Part shown: positions 1 to 12,331 of the stretch, piece by piece
How positions within the stretch are numbered: the stretch's first letter is position 1
How the letters are laid out: every line of letters begins with the position of its first letter
Assembly (NCBI GenBank): GCA_004802705.1
Contig: SGPL01000042.1
Span: 20,503-84,502, forward strand
DNA from: Bondarzewia mesenterica
Taxonomy: Eukaryota > Basidiomycota > Agaricomycetes > Russulales > Bondarzewiaceae
DNA length: 64,000 nucleotides
Direction of reading: 5' to 3'
Notes under the pieces: generated by a model
Database searches by the model: none
What the model saw: the letters and a program-made list of their open reading frames with translations, nothing else
What the model was told of the DNA's origin: nothing
Translations under genes and position numbers: made by a program

Positions 1-102
1 CCTCCGAACGTTTTTTTTCCGTTGGTCATCATATTCAACTATTTCGCGAGTTGGAAGATTAACAGCCATCTGCCCTACACGAACCGAAACTACGACTGTA
101 TC

Positions 103-814
103 ATGTCTGGAATCACACACACTGCCTCGACAAGCTACGCTAACTCTGGCTTCTCCAACATTCTAGGCTGGGGCTCGCATCCTGCTCTCCTCATCATAGA
201 TGTCTGCAAAGCCTACTGGACAGAGGGTTCTCCACTCGACATATCCTCCAATCCCGCCGGCGCAGCTGCTCCCGACTCCATGCGGGCCCTCCTCAGAGCC
301 GCACGCACCGGGAACGTGCCCGTCTTCTGGAGTACGGTGGAGTACACACATCCCGAGATGGCAGACGCAGGCCTGTTCTACCACAAGGCGAAGGTTCTTA
401 CGATATGGCAGAAGGGCGATCCGCGGAGGCTGCACGAATATTTGGACGGCTTAGAGCCGGCGGAGAAGGATGAAGTTGTGGTGAAGAAGTATGCGAGCGC
501 GTTCTTCGGGACTAGTTTGGCATCGGCGTTGAGAGTTGCGGGTGTGGACACGGTGGTCATCTGCGGTGTGAGCACGAGTGGTTGTGTAAGGGCTACGACG
601 CTCGATGCATTGCAGCATGGTTTCAGGCCCATGGTACGTCTCTTCCTGGAGTTCATCGAGAGAATTACTGCATCCACTTCTTCAGGTCGTCGGGTCGGCT
701 TGTGGAGATCGGACACCAGAAATTCAGAACTCAAACCTGTTCGACTTGCACGCCAAGTACGCGGACGTTGTCTCGGAGGGGGAGGCTGTGGAAAAGCTGA
801 GAGCGAACGTTTAA
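103..814 (+). CDS. Isochorismatase-fold cysteine hydrolase
   Basis: Probable amidohydrolase of the isochorismatase / N-carbamoylsarcosine amidase superfamily, which uses an Asp-Lys-Cys triad to cleave amide-type bonds; probably cytosolic. Two exons, 103-633 and 686-814, joined over a 52-base GT-AG phase-0 intron, give 219 residues, a normal family length. The Asp is D33 in LLIIDVCKAY, the Lys is K129 in VVKKYASAFFGT, and the nucleophile is C161 in VICGVSTSGCVRA, where the V-S step fits the family's cis-peptide. Exon 2 supplies the usual tail (GDRTPEIQNSNLFDLHAKYA). I chose the ATG at 103 because the sequence before it does not resemble the family. The substrate cannot be read from sequence. 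No signal peptide is seen. The next gene is convergent, about 245 bases away. Confidence 0.88.
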
Positions 815-1059
815 CTACGTGGAACCTACATACAATGCGAAGCAGGAAGTGGCTTGAAGTAAGTATATCTCACCGCCCGAGGTACGACTACACACAGGCG
901 CTGATGTACATCAGTAGAAAACATATCATATGATTCCCAAGTCCTCGGATATGAGGCGCACATAAGTTAACCCACAAAGACTGAAATGTTGAACGAAAGG
1001 GAAGTGGGTGGGGGAAGAAAAACGAATAAACTGATCTACGTCCTGCCTTGTGAGGCCTA

Positions 1060-4000
1060 TTACCGCGACGGTGGAATGTCCCAAGCTGGCATCATACTAC
1101 TACCTGGCATGTCACCTTGCAGAAATGAGGCCAATTCGGCCTCGAAGCTTTCCGAAGGGAAAGCAGTCATGCCTGGTACGTGAGCACGAGCATGCGCATG
1201 TACGTGAGCCTGAACTGGTGTTGAAGTAGACGTTTCGAGCCGATAGTATTCGGCCGCGGTCATTTGTGTTTGTGAATGAGCATGATTGTGTGGATGGGGG
1301 TGAGTATGATGATGTGCGTGTGGATAAACGTGAGGACGCGGCTGAGGCTGACCATTGCCTTGCGTGGCGACGACTGCCAGCTCGTAGAGCAAGTTGCTTG
1401 GCGGCGCAGGTCCAAGGGCAGGGCTTGTGAGGTTGGAGGAGGAGGATATGGGAGTCGATAGCAATGGTGTTTGAATGGTAATGTTGTGATGCTGAGGATG
1501 AATTGCTTGAGGTAATTGATCCTCGGCGGGGTGTGGACGACCGTTCTACGAATAGGAATTTGTCCATGAACTGATCAGCGCTGATTTTTTCGAATAAAGC
1601 TCACCACTGATTGTGCGATCCATTGCTGCGTTGAATCTGATGTTAACATGCCGGGAACAGTCTTGCTTGAGGTGGAAGCCGGTAAGGGAATGGCGGCTTT
1701 GCGAAGAGCAGCTTGCCATGTTTTCGCTTTCGGCCAGGCATGCTGCAGATCGGTAAGGACGCTGAGCGCGCGATGGAGGATCATTTCTGCGTGCGGTGCG
1801 ATATGAGGACATACTGCAGATGAATTATGCGGGACGTCAGTGAAGCAAGCGCTTAAAATATTGCAGAGCACAAACATTGAGGCCATTTCCACAAATAGGA
1901 TGCGAGTGATCCACATATATAGACGCAGAAAACCTGTGGGTAACAAGAACAGATCAGTGCATGTCTGGCGATGAGTATGCATGCATTGAAGATAAAACAC
2001 CCACAATGATGGGAGGAAACCCTTGGGATCGAAGAGGGAAGAAATATGCGTCGATCTGCTCGTACAAACCAAGGACATTCGTAAAAAGCTCGTGGGACAT
2101 ATTTTCCCAAAAGTTCGGAGGAACTGACGTCCATACTTTGTCCTCACCCTCCTTCCACGGTGCCTCTGATACGTTGACTGCAGAAGCTATGAGTCTGAGC
2201 AGTCAAACGAGTCGTCTTAATACTCAAGGTAAAATAGCAAAAATTCGATTGCACATCACGTACGGAAGATAGATGCGACGCATGACGATATTGCTCAGAC
2301 GCAGAACCATAACGACCGCAAGATATGCCTGCAAAGAATTATTAGACCGCTTGATAAGCTGGAATGCCACAGAAAGACGCACAAGATCTAGCGACTCTGC
2401 TCTATATCCCCGAAGATTTGTAATGGACCAACGATGTCTCTCCGGCAGTTCGTCCTCCCAGACCCGCAACGCACGCGCTAATTGCGCATACTCACTTGAT
2501 TTGTCCCATGGAGCAACACTTTGACTTCCCAGATCATCACGTTGTTCGCAACTCCGTTCGGGCAATTCATTTTCCCATTGGCAAGCCCTTCGGGCAACTT
2601 GACCCCACAAGTTATGGGCCTGGATCAGAGTAGCGAAAAGAGAGCGTGAGGGGGTGGACGTAAGCGACGGATTCACAGCAGCAGCAGCGGTTCCATTCAA
2701 AGCCGCTCGTTCTCTCGGTACGACACCGAAGGCGAAGTCCTTTTCTTCACAAGGAAGAAGAGCGCTGATATCATCAAGAGAGTACGCCGCGGGTGTATTC
2801 ATCGCGGATTGAAGGTTATCTTGGCCTTACGTAGATGTAACGTCAGGATGAAAAAAATATCAGAACGGATGGCGAAGCTCTTTACTGACTGGCAATCATC
2901 CAAAATGTGCGTCTAGCAACTTCAGCAGCTATGATCTCGTCTGCAGTTGGAGTAGCTGGGAGACGATAAGTCTCCTCTCGGTGCAGGCGAAGGAGACCGG
3001 CCACTTTGGTCGACGTCGTCAGCGCAATGAAATAATGGACGCCAAAGGGTAGACTCACTGCGTACAGCAATACCCATGTGCATCTGCTACAGCCATTAAC
3101 ATAAATGACATTGTAGAACAGTACAAACGACGTACAAAGCTCCGATCACGATCTCCGTGCCCCCACTCGGCAATACCCAACAAGAACTGATGAGTGCATA
3201 GTTAGTTTTGTCATCAATTCTCACATCAAATTGAGAGATAATGCTAACGTACAAAACTCTGTGTTCTTTCTAGGCTGGGTTTGTACATCTCGTTGGGTAC
3301 CAAGCTTGCTGCTCGACTCATGAAAAGTTCCGTCGCCTTGACGGGGTCGTCGTATCTTCGTACGAGACTTGGAGTGAAACGCGCCGAAATGCTAAGGATT
3401 GACAATAGCAAGAATACCGAGACCGAGTCGCGGTCGGTAGCAAGGCGCTCTAGGAAGACCGCCTTCGGAATAAAACCTGTGCCGATAATTGCCTGTGTTT
3501 AAGAACTAACAAGAGAAAGTCGAAAACATGACTTGCCTAGCTGGAAGAACGACGTGACAAAGACTTTGCATCCCTCGACCACCTCATCGTAGGGTGGTAG
3601 AAGATCCCAACGGTTCTTGACTTCAGAGGTAGCTCGAATTGTAGCGGAGGAACTGAGTAAAACATTTAGTTGAGTTCATTGGATTACAGCTTAACACTTA
3701 CCCATTATCTGTCTTTGGAATAACGTTGGCTCTTCGCCATCGTCAGACGAGATTGATACTGTAGGTCGAGATCGACTCAAGTATCCATACCTTGATGCTG
3801 CGTCACGGTCTACCTTATCTGATAATTTTACCCTCTTTCGCCGAAACTACCGCAGAAAGTAAAGCAATTAAGAGCTCATGACAGGCGATTCGTGCAGTGA
3901 ACAACACTCACCTCGCGATCAGACGCATCCTCCCCACGTCTTGGAAAGGTACTGCACGATTCCGGTGAGGATACTCAAATGCTTCAAATGATCGCGCCTT

Positions 4001-4250
4001 GACAAACCACTCTGCGGCGACGGAAGGACCCGCCTCTTTACAACTGACACAGGGGGCAACTGCGTTGTCGTGCGTACACTTGCTTCGTAGACGGCGGCAT
4101 CTGCGGCTAACCTGTTTAGCCCTCGCTACAGCATAAAACGACAAGCACAGACCTTTTGCACGCGACAGAGCCTCTTTTGAGTTTTATGGGTGGTCTGGAA
4201 TCGGTTGATGCACTCGGAGGCAAGGTCGGGATGCTGGTGGAGGAACTCAT
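1060..4250 (-). CDS. Zn2Cys6 fungal-specific transcription factor
   Basis: Nuclear DNA-binding regulator with an N-terminal binuclear zinc cluster and a Fungal_trans (PF04082-type) middle domain. The cluster appears only after splicing. Exon 1 starts at the ATG at 4250-4248 and ends at 4153 in RGSVACK. A 52-base intron (4101-4152) leads into RCRRLRSKCTHD. A second intron of about 56 bases rebuilds the last cysteine in SVAAECTFPRRG. All six Cys are then present. The middle domain shows ARFTPSLVRRYDD, FLLGIAEWGHG, MGIAVRMAGLLRLHREETY, VARRTFWMIASQ and LDDISALLPCEEKDFAFG, the standard order for the family. The C-terminus (1060-1464) is rich in His, with runs such as HAHHHTHPHPH. Roughly ten exons; central and 3' exon edges are not all resolved. 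Target genes are unknown; the P450 lies just upstream on the same strand. Confidence 0.85.
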
Positions 4251-4798
4251 CGGTAAGGAAGGAGGGCAATGGGGGGTAAGGTGTACCCTGCCTGCCGTTG
4301 TCGGCGTTGACTATTTGTTCACCTATGATAGGGTAAGCAATAACCGCCATCATATGGCCCTGGTGGCACTTCAAGCATGACATCAATTTCATTTCCTCTT
4401 CCTCCTCTTCGTTACAACCTGTTTATCACTCTCGAACTCTAGTGGTACTGAAGAGTACTGAAACCTCGGGACGCGGTGCTTCTCATCTTTTTTATCTCGA
4501 GCATTGATATATCGCTAGTATCTTCTTATAAAATTCTACGAGCGGCGCTTTAACTAGGTAACAACATATCCATTACTTAAATCCATTCATTGATATAGAC
4601 ACAGGATACCCAGCCCATAAATCACTGCTGCAATTCCAGANANAAAATGAGTATGTAGTTAGTGTTGGTCATATTTCATGAGACACTAGTTCTTCCGCAA
4701 GTCTTGAGCGAGGTCTCATGACGCAAGGGAAAGATACTGGATGGCTGCACGAAGGCAAAACAAGTGGATCAGCCAGCCAGTTAGAATACGTTCATGGC
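4251..4798. other. Intergenic region with two ambiguous bases
   Basis: Upstream region of the transcription factor and 3' flank of the P450. It contains two isolated N bases (4641 and 4643, within a base or two) and an AT-rich stretch around 4500-4620. I see no gene. Confidence 0.6.
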
Positions 4799-6972
4799 CT
4801 ATGGGTACCTGGTGAGGCCTGGGGTGAGCGCAATAGTCGGCGTGATCTCATTGCCGTCAGGCCCGAGTGTCTTGTCGATTGACAATGTAGCGAGCATAGT
4901 TGCCATTACAATCCAGAGACTTGCGTCGGCGAGATGTCTTCCAGGACAGATTCTATAAGTCATAAAGTAAGTTTTTGACCGGATAAAAGATCTGACGCTG
5001 CGTGCCTGCGACCGAATCCGAATTGTCCTACCGGCAGTGGTTCACCATTCCCACCTTCCGAGGTCGGTGCAAAACGCATGGGGTTGAACGCTGCTGGATC
5101 TTTGTAGGTGCTCTCATCGTGGCACATTGCCCGCGCGTTTGCATAGACGAATGACCTGACACCGAGAAGAACATGATACAACCCAATGGTATAGTCACTC
5201 ATTACTCACCCTAAACCATGTTCGTCAGTAACAATTGCGGTGCGAGACTACACGTCTTACCTTTGGGGATAAACATTCCCCTGTACACGTCATCCTGAAG
5301 AGCTCTATGGGGGACGCCTAAAGATTGTAGCCGTTACTATATTCACTATCAGCAGGAACGGTCCAGGACGTACCGATTGGCGAGACGGGCCCCCATCTGG
5401 ATGGCTGGTGAGGAGTCAAGAGAAACGAATATACTGGGAGCAACTTGCCTTAAGGTTTCTTGTAAGATGTAGTCGACATAAGGGAGAGATGGCCGGTCGT
5501 TGAAGGCAGGAAGACGATCTGGTCCGACAACAGCGTCGATTTCAGCTTGAGCCCTTCTCTGAATTTCGGGATGAAGGACCATGTTGAGAACAAAGACAAC
5601 AGCTGTTGACCAGGTCTACAGATTCTGGTTTAACGATCTTTCTTTGGAAGAGTAAGGATGCCTTCTGACCGTATCTTGACCGGCTATAATCATAAAGGGC
5701 CGTTCTCAGTAAGGCATCTTTTTGGGTTGCTCTGGAAGGAGAACCCTCAAACCTGCGTAAACGGCTCCAGCCGCTCCTTGGATATCGTCCAGCGTCATAT
5801 CTGTCTTCTCGCCTTTTCCGGCCTTAGCCGCGCGATTCTCCAACTGCGTACGTATAAAAGAAGGACGCGCGGAGCCCTCCTTCTGAAGGGATCAAAGGCA
5901 ACCAAGTTCTATAAAGATTCGAATAAGAGCATATGTTTAAAAAGAATACACACCATCTCCCGTTGCACAGCTGCAAATGGGACTTCGTGGATCTGTTTGA
6001 TAGCCCATCTCCAGTCACGAGCGAACTTCAGCGACTTGGAGCGAGCGAGCCAATTAGGAAGATACCGAACTATTACATGAAGCCGGTCAAATGGAAAGCG
6101 ACAAACTTGGGAGCAGGGAATGCGCACGGAAGGGAAAGAAGTCGACTGGAGTGCCTGCAGGTGCACCTCCATGGCCGAGCGCATACGATGCGTCGATCGC
6201 CATTTGAATGTACGGATCGTTGTCTGACGTGATAGTTACCCCAAACCCAATGCCCAAGACTATGGCAGTAGCAAATCTATTCAAATATGTATATGTAGTT
6301 GCTGGTAGTAGCACGCAGCCAATGAGACGAACCTTCTAAGAAGTACTTCCCAGTTCCCGGGGTCTGCTATGATTGATTTGATGAGACGGCGCGTCTCGGT
6401 TATTTGCAGGTCTTGGTATTGTACGCATCGTGGCTTGGTGAAGGAGCTCTGCAAAAGTTTGCGATGCATCTGAAAGCGTGGCCCCCAGCGAAGGAAGGTG
6501 AGAGTTCCACTCCATCCCATTCTGCGACGTGTCAATGAATGAGCATCATGAAGTCGGAAGGCACAATCACTAACACCTCGAATAAGACGAAGCGCGGCCT
6601 ATCACAGTAATTTGCACCGCGTTTGTCTAATAGGTCAACAGCCGCTTGGACGCTGTTGAGAACCACAACATGCTGGCCAAGCATGTTGACGTACAGCACA
6701 TCTGAGCCTGCACATAACCAGTAGTAATTCAGTACCCTCTTAGCAATAACTCATCCTTCAGTAGAGTCCACGCTCTTACCATACTCCTTCGACCACCTAG
6801 CATAAGTGAATTCCGGACTACCCGTCGGAACTATCCTCAGGTGCCCGATAATTGGCTCTCCGGGAGGACCTGGCGGTAGCTGATGGGTCTTGGAAGGTCG
6901 AAGATGAGAGTACACTGCCCAAAGAACTAGACTGACGAAAAAAGCCAAAACAAGCTTGAGGTCAAGAGCCAT
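4799..6972 (-). CDS. Cytochrome P450 monooxygenase (CYP64-like)
   Basis: Membrane-anchored haem monooxygenase. It begins MALDLKLVLAFFVSLVLW, an N-terminal ER anchor, followed by the proline hinge LPPGPPGEPIIGHL. Family marks in order: TWSTAVVFVLNMVLHPEI at the end of the I helix, the K-helix ETLR, the PERF-region NPMRFAP, and the haem loop FGFGRRICPGRHLADASLW, whose Cys is the axial ligand. It ends ALTPGLTRYP at a TAG (4799-4801). The overall pattern resembles basidiomycete O-methylsterigmatocystin-oxidoreductase-type P450s; the substrate cannot be inferred. There are about ten small introns. The one inside the haem loop (4953-5005) fits only a GC-AG border. It is divergent from homogentisate dioxygenase across 277 bases, so shared regulation is possible but not shown. 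Confidence 0.9.
4953..5005 (-). other. GC-AG intron inside the P450 haem loop
   Basis: On the minus strand the upstream exon ends GGTCGCAG and the intron begins GCACGC and ends CTTATAG. Removing exactly these 53 bases restores Arg-Arg-Ile-Cys-Pro-Gly-Arg across the junction, the invariant haem-binding signature. No GT donor nearby gives that result. Confidence 0.75.
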
Positions 6973-7249
6973 CGGTGGGTCCAATTGTGAAGCGCCCGCA
7001 GTTGTTGCAATCGAGTTGTGTTCACGTTTACCTTTTCTACAAATCCACAGATGTTGCCCGGCAATTCAGGCAGGCAGGGCGGCCACAGGCAAAACGATTT
7101 CTGCACCGTTGCCGGGCGGCAGGAAAGCTTGCTTGAACTGCTGATTCAAAATAAAAGAGGACTCCTCCTCCAGAGAACCATTATGAAGAAAACCGCGACT
7201 CTACCGTCCAATTTCCCCTCTTTGACTCTCTGCCCTGCAATCAACGAAA
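6973..7249. promoter_or_regulatory. Divergent promoter region, P450 / homogentisate dioxygenase
   Basis: The 277 bases between two divergent start codons must hold both promoters. An A-rich stretch (AAAATAAAAGAGGA, about 7147) lies roughly 100 bases before the dioxygenase ATG. I see no recognised operator or clear TATA box. Confidence 0.4.
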
Positions 7250-9553
7250 ATGACGAGTACATGTGGCGCCACTGCTCAGGCTTCCTTCGGGACGATGCCC
7301 ACTCCAACTGACCCATATCGCTACCAAGTCGGTTTCGGCAACCGCTTCGCGTCCGAGGCAATGTGAGTCTTTATTCAAGTGGTATATGGTGAGGAGACAA
7401 GCCTGATTGTTGTGGCACTAGTCCTGGGACTCTTCCCATAGCACGCAACACCCCGCAGAAGCTGAAATACGACTTATACCCGGAACAGGTACGCCCGCTC
7501 AGCGTCCGCTCAGAGTCTGTTTTATTTATATATTCATACCACTGATCGTTCACCCCTTGTTGGATTTCAGTTGAACGGATCGGCTTTCGTCTCATCGCGA
7601 GCAACGTTGCAGAATGTGTATGTACTACTGCGTGTATTGGAAGGTTTTCCACAATCGCTGACGCGTTCCTTGGTCTTCAGCTGGATGTACCGGATCAGAC
7701 CTTCGGTCGCTCATCGCGGCTTAACGAGGCTACCCAATAATCCAGATGTAAGTTTCTCACCGCTGGCTTTGGGACTCGACTTGACTCGTATGGATATCCG
7801 CGACCAACAGCTTGAAGCCAATTTCTCACTCTCCAACCCAGATATCGAATATGTTCCCTCGCAGCTCGCCTGGGATCCCTTCTCTTTCCCATCTAGCACA
7901 CAATCTGTCGATTTTGTAGATGGTATCAAGACCATTGCAGGTCAAGGTGACCCTAGCTTGAACGAAGGCCTCGCCGTCCATATCTACAGCGCGAACACAT
8001 CGATGGACAAGAAGGCTTTTTGTAGCAACGACGGTGACATGTTGATTTTGCCTCAGCAAGGTCGAATGGATATCCAGACGGAGTTTGGAAAGTACGTTCT
8101 GACCCTCAGTGGTGTAATCTGATGTGTCTTTTCTCTGCGTCTGACAAAGCGTTCGCTACAAAGTCTGATGGTCAGACCAGGTGAACTTGTCGTCGTACAG
8201 AGGGGTATGAGGTTTAAGGTCAGCTGTCACGCTCTTGATCCATTGAGGTGTTCACTTATCCTGAAATCAGGTGAAATTGCCCGATGGTCCGGTGCGGGGG
8301 TGTGAGTTTAAGCCTCGGCATTGTAATAGCTCCATGGCATTCTCACGTTGGTTCACGCATATGCAGATATCCAAGAAGTTTTTGGAAGCCATTACGAGCT
8401 TGCGGAACTTGGTCCGCTCGGTTCAAACGGGATGGCCCTCCAGCGTGATTTCGAATCCCCTATAGCCAGTTTCGACATCGATCAGACACCTTGGGAAAGT
8501 GGGTACCCACTATGACAAACTTGCAAATCGTGAGCTAACATATACCGCCAATAGTTGTTTATAAGTGAACATATCTTTTCTTCATTCTGGACAAATCAGC
8601 TGACCGTTGGGGATGATATCAGACATTGCGGAAGGTTGTATCTGTGCAACCAGAACCATTCCCCCTTTGATGTTGTTGCATGGCATGGCAAGTAAGAGAA
8701 CGATGTCATTTTTGGTCCTTGAATGGCTCAATTATAGCGACTACCATTCAGCTACGTGCCGTACAAGTACGCGATTGAGAAATTTATCAACGTTGGCTGC
8801 GTGGAGAAAGATCAGATGGATCCCACCGTCTACTGCGTTCTCACTGCCAAGTCGAAGGTCCCCGGCGTGTCGATCTCTGATTTTCTCGTTTTCACGCCCA
8901 AGTGGAGTGTCACGACCAATACGTTTCGTCCGCCGGTCAGTATCTCCCTCCACCCTTATCCTCGCCTTCTGTTGTAGGAGCTTACAGTTACCCAGTATTA
9001 TCATAGAAACATGTCGACAGAAGTCATGGGCCTCTTGTATGGTGTATACGGGGGGAGCAGTCATGTTCTTGAGCCTGGAGGGTTGAGCTATGAGGCGTCT
9101 TTTATGCCCCACGGAGGTACGTATACCGATATCTAAGCCAGACGATACAACTCACGCTTGATACCTCGGTGCTGCACAGAGACGTACGATACATTCCTAA
9201 AAGCCACAACAATGGATCTCAAACCAACCCGCGTCAATGAAGATACGATCGGTACGCAATATTCTATGACCCGCTATCTTTTTCATCATTCAACGCCTCA
9301 TTCCACTTTGCATTTCTAAGCCTTCATGTTTCATATAAGTGTAAAGTTAGGCGTCACAAAGTACGCTTTGGAACGGTCTGGAAGGCTGCACGGTGCGTCA
9401 GTAGTATATGACATGAGATCATATTTAATATATTCGATTATAGAAACGCCTGCCACGATTTGGGACGATCTCGAAGCGCATTTCAACGACCATATTGATG
9501 AGATAAATCAGGATTTGCGAGCGGCTGGCCTTCCCTTGTTAGGGGAACGCTGA
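7250..9553 (+). CDS. hmgA: Homogentisate 1,2-dioxygenase
   Basis: Fe(II) ring-cleaving enzyme of phenylalanine/tyrosine catabolism; converts homogentisate to maleylacetoacetate in the cytosol. Fifteen exons can be placed: 7250-7362, 7422-7488, 7571-7617, 7681-7747, 7811-8091, 8164-8218, 8271-8301, 8367-8498, 8555-8564, 8623-8691, 8752-8935, 8996-9116, 9180-9251, 9321-9392 and 9444-9553. They sum to 1431 bases (476 residues plus stop). Family sequences include WMYRIRPSVAH, SPFDVVAWHGNYVPYKY and HYELAELGPLGSNGMA. The iron ligands fall at H355, E361 (HRNMSTE) and H391 (MPHGE), spaced exactly as human H335, E341 and H371. Exon 9 is only 10 bases. An in-frame ATG at 7295 is an alternative start giving 461 residues. 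The next two pathway genes are not in the window. Confidence 0.96.
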
Positions 9554-9779
9554 GTTCACAGATGGTTGAGATAGGATTGATATGAACATTGATGATAGCA
9601 CTCGTTCTCACAATTAAAAATATTATCATGTATCTTGTAATCGTGGATATAGCTGGGAGACGAAATTCATTTATCAGAAAGAGGAATTTTGAATTGTCAG
9701 CTCCAATCTACTCGTTCCAGGCATTCCTTGCTAACGTCCACTCCTTCACAGGGCGGGCCATACACACAACTGGGTATAA

Positions 9780-11836
9780 TTACGAAGATGATGCCGCCTG
9801 GAGTCTTTTCAGTCTATACGCGGGTCCAATTTTCATCTCCAGGAGTATGAGGGGCAGCATTGCCGCGCAGATACCACCTAGGACGACATAGGTCCATCCA
9901 TATCCGAGAGCCGAAGTCGCCATGTCGACGACAGAGACGAGAACTGCTGCAAGGGAGCAACGCACGAGGTTCGTCTGAAGCGCAAAAAGACAAGGTAAGT
10001 ACGATTATCATGACTCTTATCCGACAAAAACAGGATGGGAAGCAGAAGCTCACACAAGCGGTTACTGAAGAGCTTTGCGATGGTAGAAGATCTAACATGA
10101 GCGTCATGGTGGTATTGAGAATCGATATAGAGGTACATCCAACTGCAAAGATAAGAAATTTGGTCATGAAAGCGACGAGAACCATCCTTAACGAGAAAGT
10201 TGTAAAACATGATGAATACAGACTTACGGGCGACTTGTAGCACTAGTGGCCCCGCAATTGAGACCTTGGCCTGCAAACACCACCCCCAGGCGATGGTGCA
10301 AACGACGAACACTCCCAGATGTATGGGCATCGTCCTCAATCTTGCCTTCTCTATAGGAAAGTCCACAGTAGCCGCCGCCCCGCCGTCCGTTCTTTCCAAG
10401 TCCATATTGCTGAGGTGACTTGTCTCGATTTGACATCTAATGTTCCCATATTCCCAGTCCAAGAATTTTCCTGTCAATGTGCTGCCGATAATCATACCTG
10501 CACCTGTCGTCAGGAAACACAAACCGATTGCTGTCTCGGATAGAAAAGGATATACGGAGGCAAAGGAGGACGATATCGTTGCAGTGATGCTGTAATTGAC
10601 AGCGTAGACGACGCCCGTGAAAAGCAAGGAGATGCAGACATCTGGATGTGCGAAAAGGAGGAGGGGATTACGGAAAGGACGCTTCAGGGATTTGGTCTTG
10701 TCGAAAGGCTGGATGCGTCTACCGCGACCTACGATGGGGAAAAAAAGCGCGGTAGATGAAGGGTGGTTGGACACTTCCGTTGCCTACCAAAGCTCGTAGG
10801 GTTTCGGGGAGAAAGCTGCGAGAACATTATCATTCGGCGTTGTAAGGGAATGAAAATATAGGATTCATACAAGAAGACGAAGATAAAGGTTGCAAAGGCA
10901 AAGATCGCAAGAAACCAGAATATGGAGCTGCAAAGTGTTAATTTGTAAAATCGTCCGCATACCAAGTCAACTGCATACCGCCATCCTAAGTGTTGAGACA
11001 AAGCACCGCCTATGGTTGGCCCAATATTGGGAGCAAGCTGGTATTAAAGAGCACATTAAATTAAACGGAATGTGAGTCTAATGCATAAATACCGAACCAT
11101 GGGTCCAAGATTGAACATTCCAAAATGACTTCCACGGTCGAAAGGCTCGGATATGTCACCAATGACTCCAGCTCCTGCAAAGTGCAAAACAGATATAAAA
11201 ATCAGATTGCGATAATTTACCCATAACGAGGAATGCACCTAGCGCGATAGTGCTTGCACATCCGGCGGACTGCACACATCGTAACAACAACAGGAGCCAG
11301 AACGCGGATGCCGGAGTCAAGGCGAGGCCCACGCAAGAGAGGATGAGAATCGTGATGCAGACGAGAAATACAGGTCTCCGACCAACTGAGTCTGCGAAAG
11401 GCCCCCATACCATGGGAGCTTTTAAGGCTGTAAATATGCAAGGAGTGCATTCAGTAAACTGCCCAGTAACCACGCACAGACGCCTTGGAGGACCAAGTAG
11501 ACTGTGACAGTCAAATTCAACTGTTCAGCTGACTTGTGAAAAACAACGCTCAATGACGGTATCGCAGGGAAATAAATATTAGCAGGTAATGGGCTGCAAT
11601 TGTCCGACGAGACACGGGCGCACCAACACATTAGCAGCTGAAACCGAAGACAGTACGAAGAGAACAGCTGCATACCTGAGGAGACCTGCTGCCGCTACCA
11701 CGCCGACGATAAACCATTTCTCTCTAGCACTGTAGATACTATGGGGTACCTTCACAATGGACGGCACCGGTTCACACGACTCTTTTACCTGCTCTTTTTC
11801 AGGTGAACGTGGGGAATTATCCGCGTCGTCTATCAT
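9780..11836 (-). CDS. MFS transporter, DHA1 drug:H+ antiporter type (QDR-like)
   Basis: Plasma-membrane multidrug or metabolite exporter of the major facilitator superfamily. The start ATG is at 11836-11834, followed by a hydrophilic N-terminus of about 35 residues. The first helices carry SPLPANIYFPAIPSLS and NLTVTVYLVLQG, characteristic of the fungal QDR/DTR branch. Next come PFADSVGRRPVFLVC (MFS motif A in the loop after helix 2), LLLLRCVQSAGCAST, VIGDISEPFDRGSHFG, a long charged central loop, and a C-half including GLCFLTTGAGMIIGSTLTGK and YGWTYVVLGGICAAMLPLILL. It ends at 9780. There are about eight introns. The gene is convergent with homogentisate dioxygenase, about 225 bases apart. 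The substrate is unknown. Confidence 0.88.
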
Positions 11837-12331
11837 GAAAGCGAGTCGGGCAAGTCGTGGATGCGCTGAGACACAGGAAGTCTCGGGTTAGCTTTCTACC
11901 TCGTAAAAACATTCAAGTTGTCTTATTATAAGATCGAAACGCGATTACTGCATGTCCAGCAGAAGCCAGGGCGACAAACTGTGGCAAGATACCTTGAGCC
12001 GCTGGGGGCCGATGTCCCGAGCCTTAACACTAGCGTAGGGTTCTTTTTAAAATTTTGGATACGGATTAAGTGTTATTCATGAGATTTTTAGTAGAAATTT
12101 ATCTGCGATGTCCTAAGCTCTAAAAGCTTTGACCCATAATGTCATGACCTTGTTATCTCTTCAAGTTCAAGTGAAGATAAGAGGTGGACTAGACCGCGGA
12201 CCGGGTCTCGCATTCTCCAACATCTTGTGAGTATTTATAACTCGCCGTTCCTCAAAAAATGGGTGTTTGCTTGCTAGTAGGCCCCACAGACCATCATCTC
12301 CCATTCCCCCCTTCACTTTGGTTGATACGAA
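11837..12331. other. Divergent intergenic region between two transporters
   Basis: Holds the promoters of the DHA1 exporter and the NCS1 permease. A TATTTATAA stretch near 12233 lies about 100 bases before the permease ATG and could be a TATA-type element. Nothing else is recognisable. Confidence 0.4.

Noticed and set aside
22..102. Extension of the isochorismatase-like protein to an upstream non-ATG start
   Set aside because: The added residues match nothing in the family, and the ATG at 103 gives the normal N-terminus.
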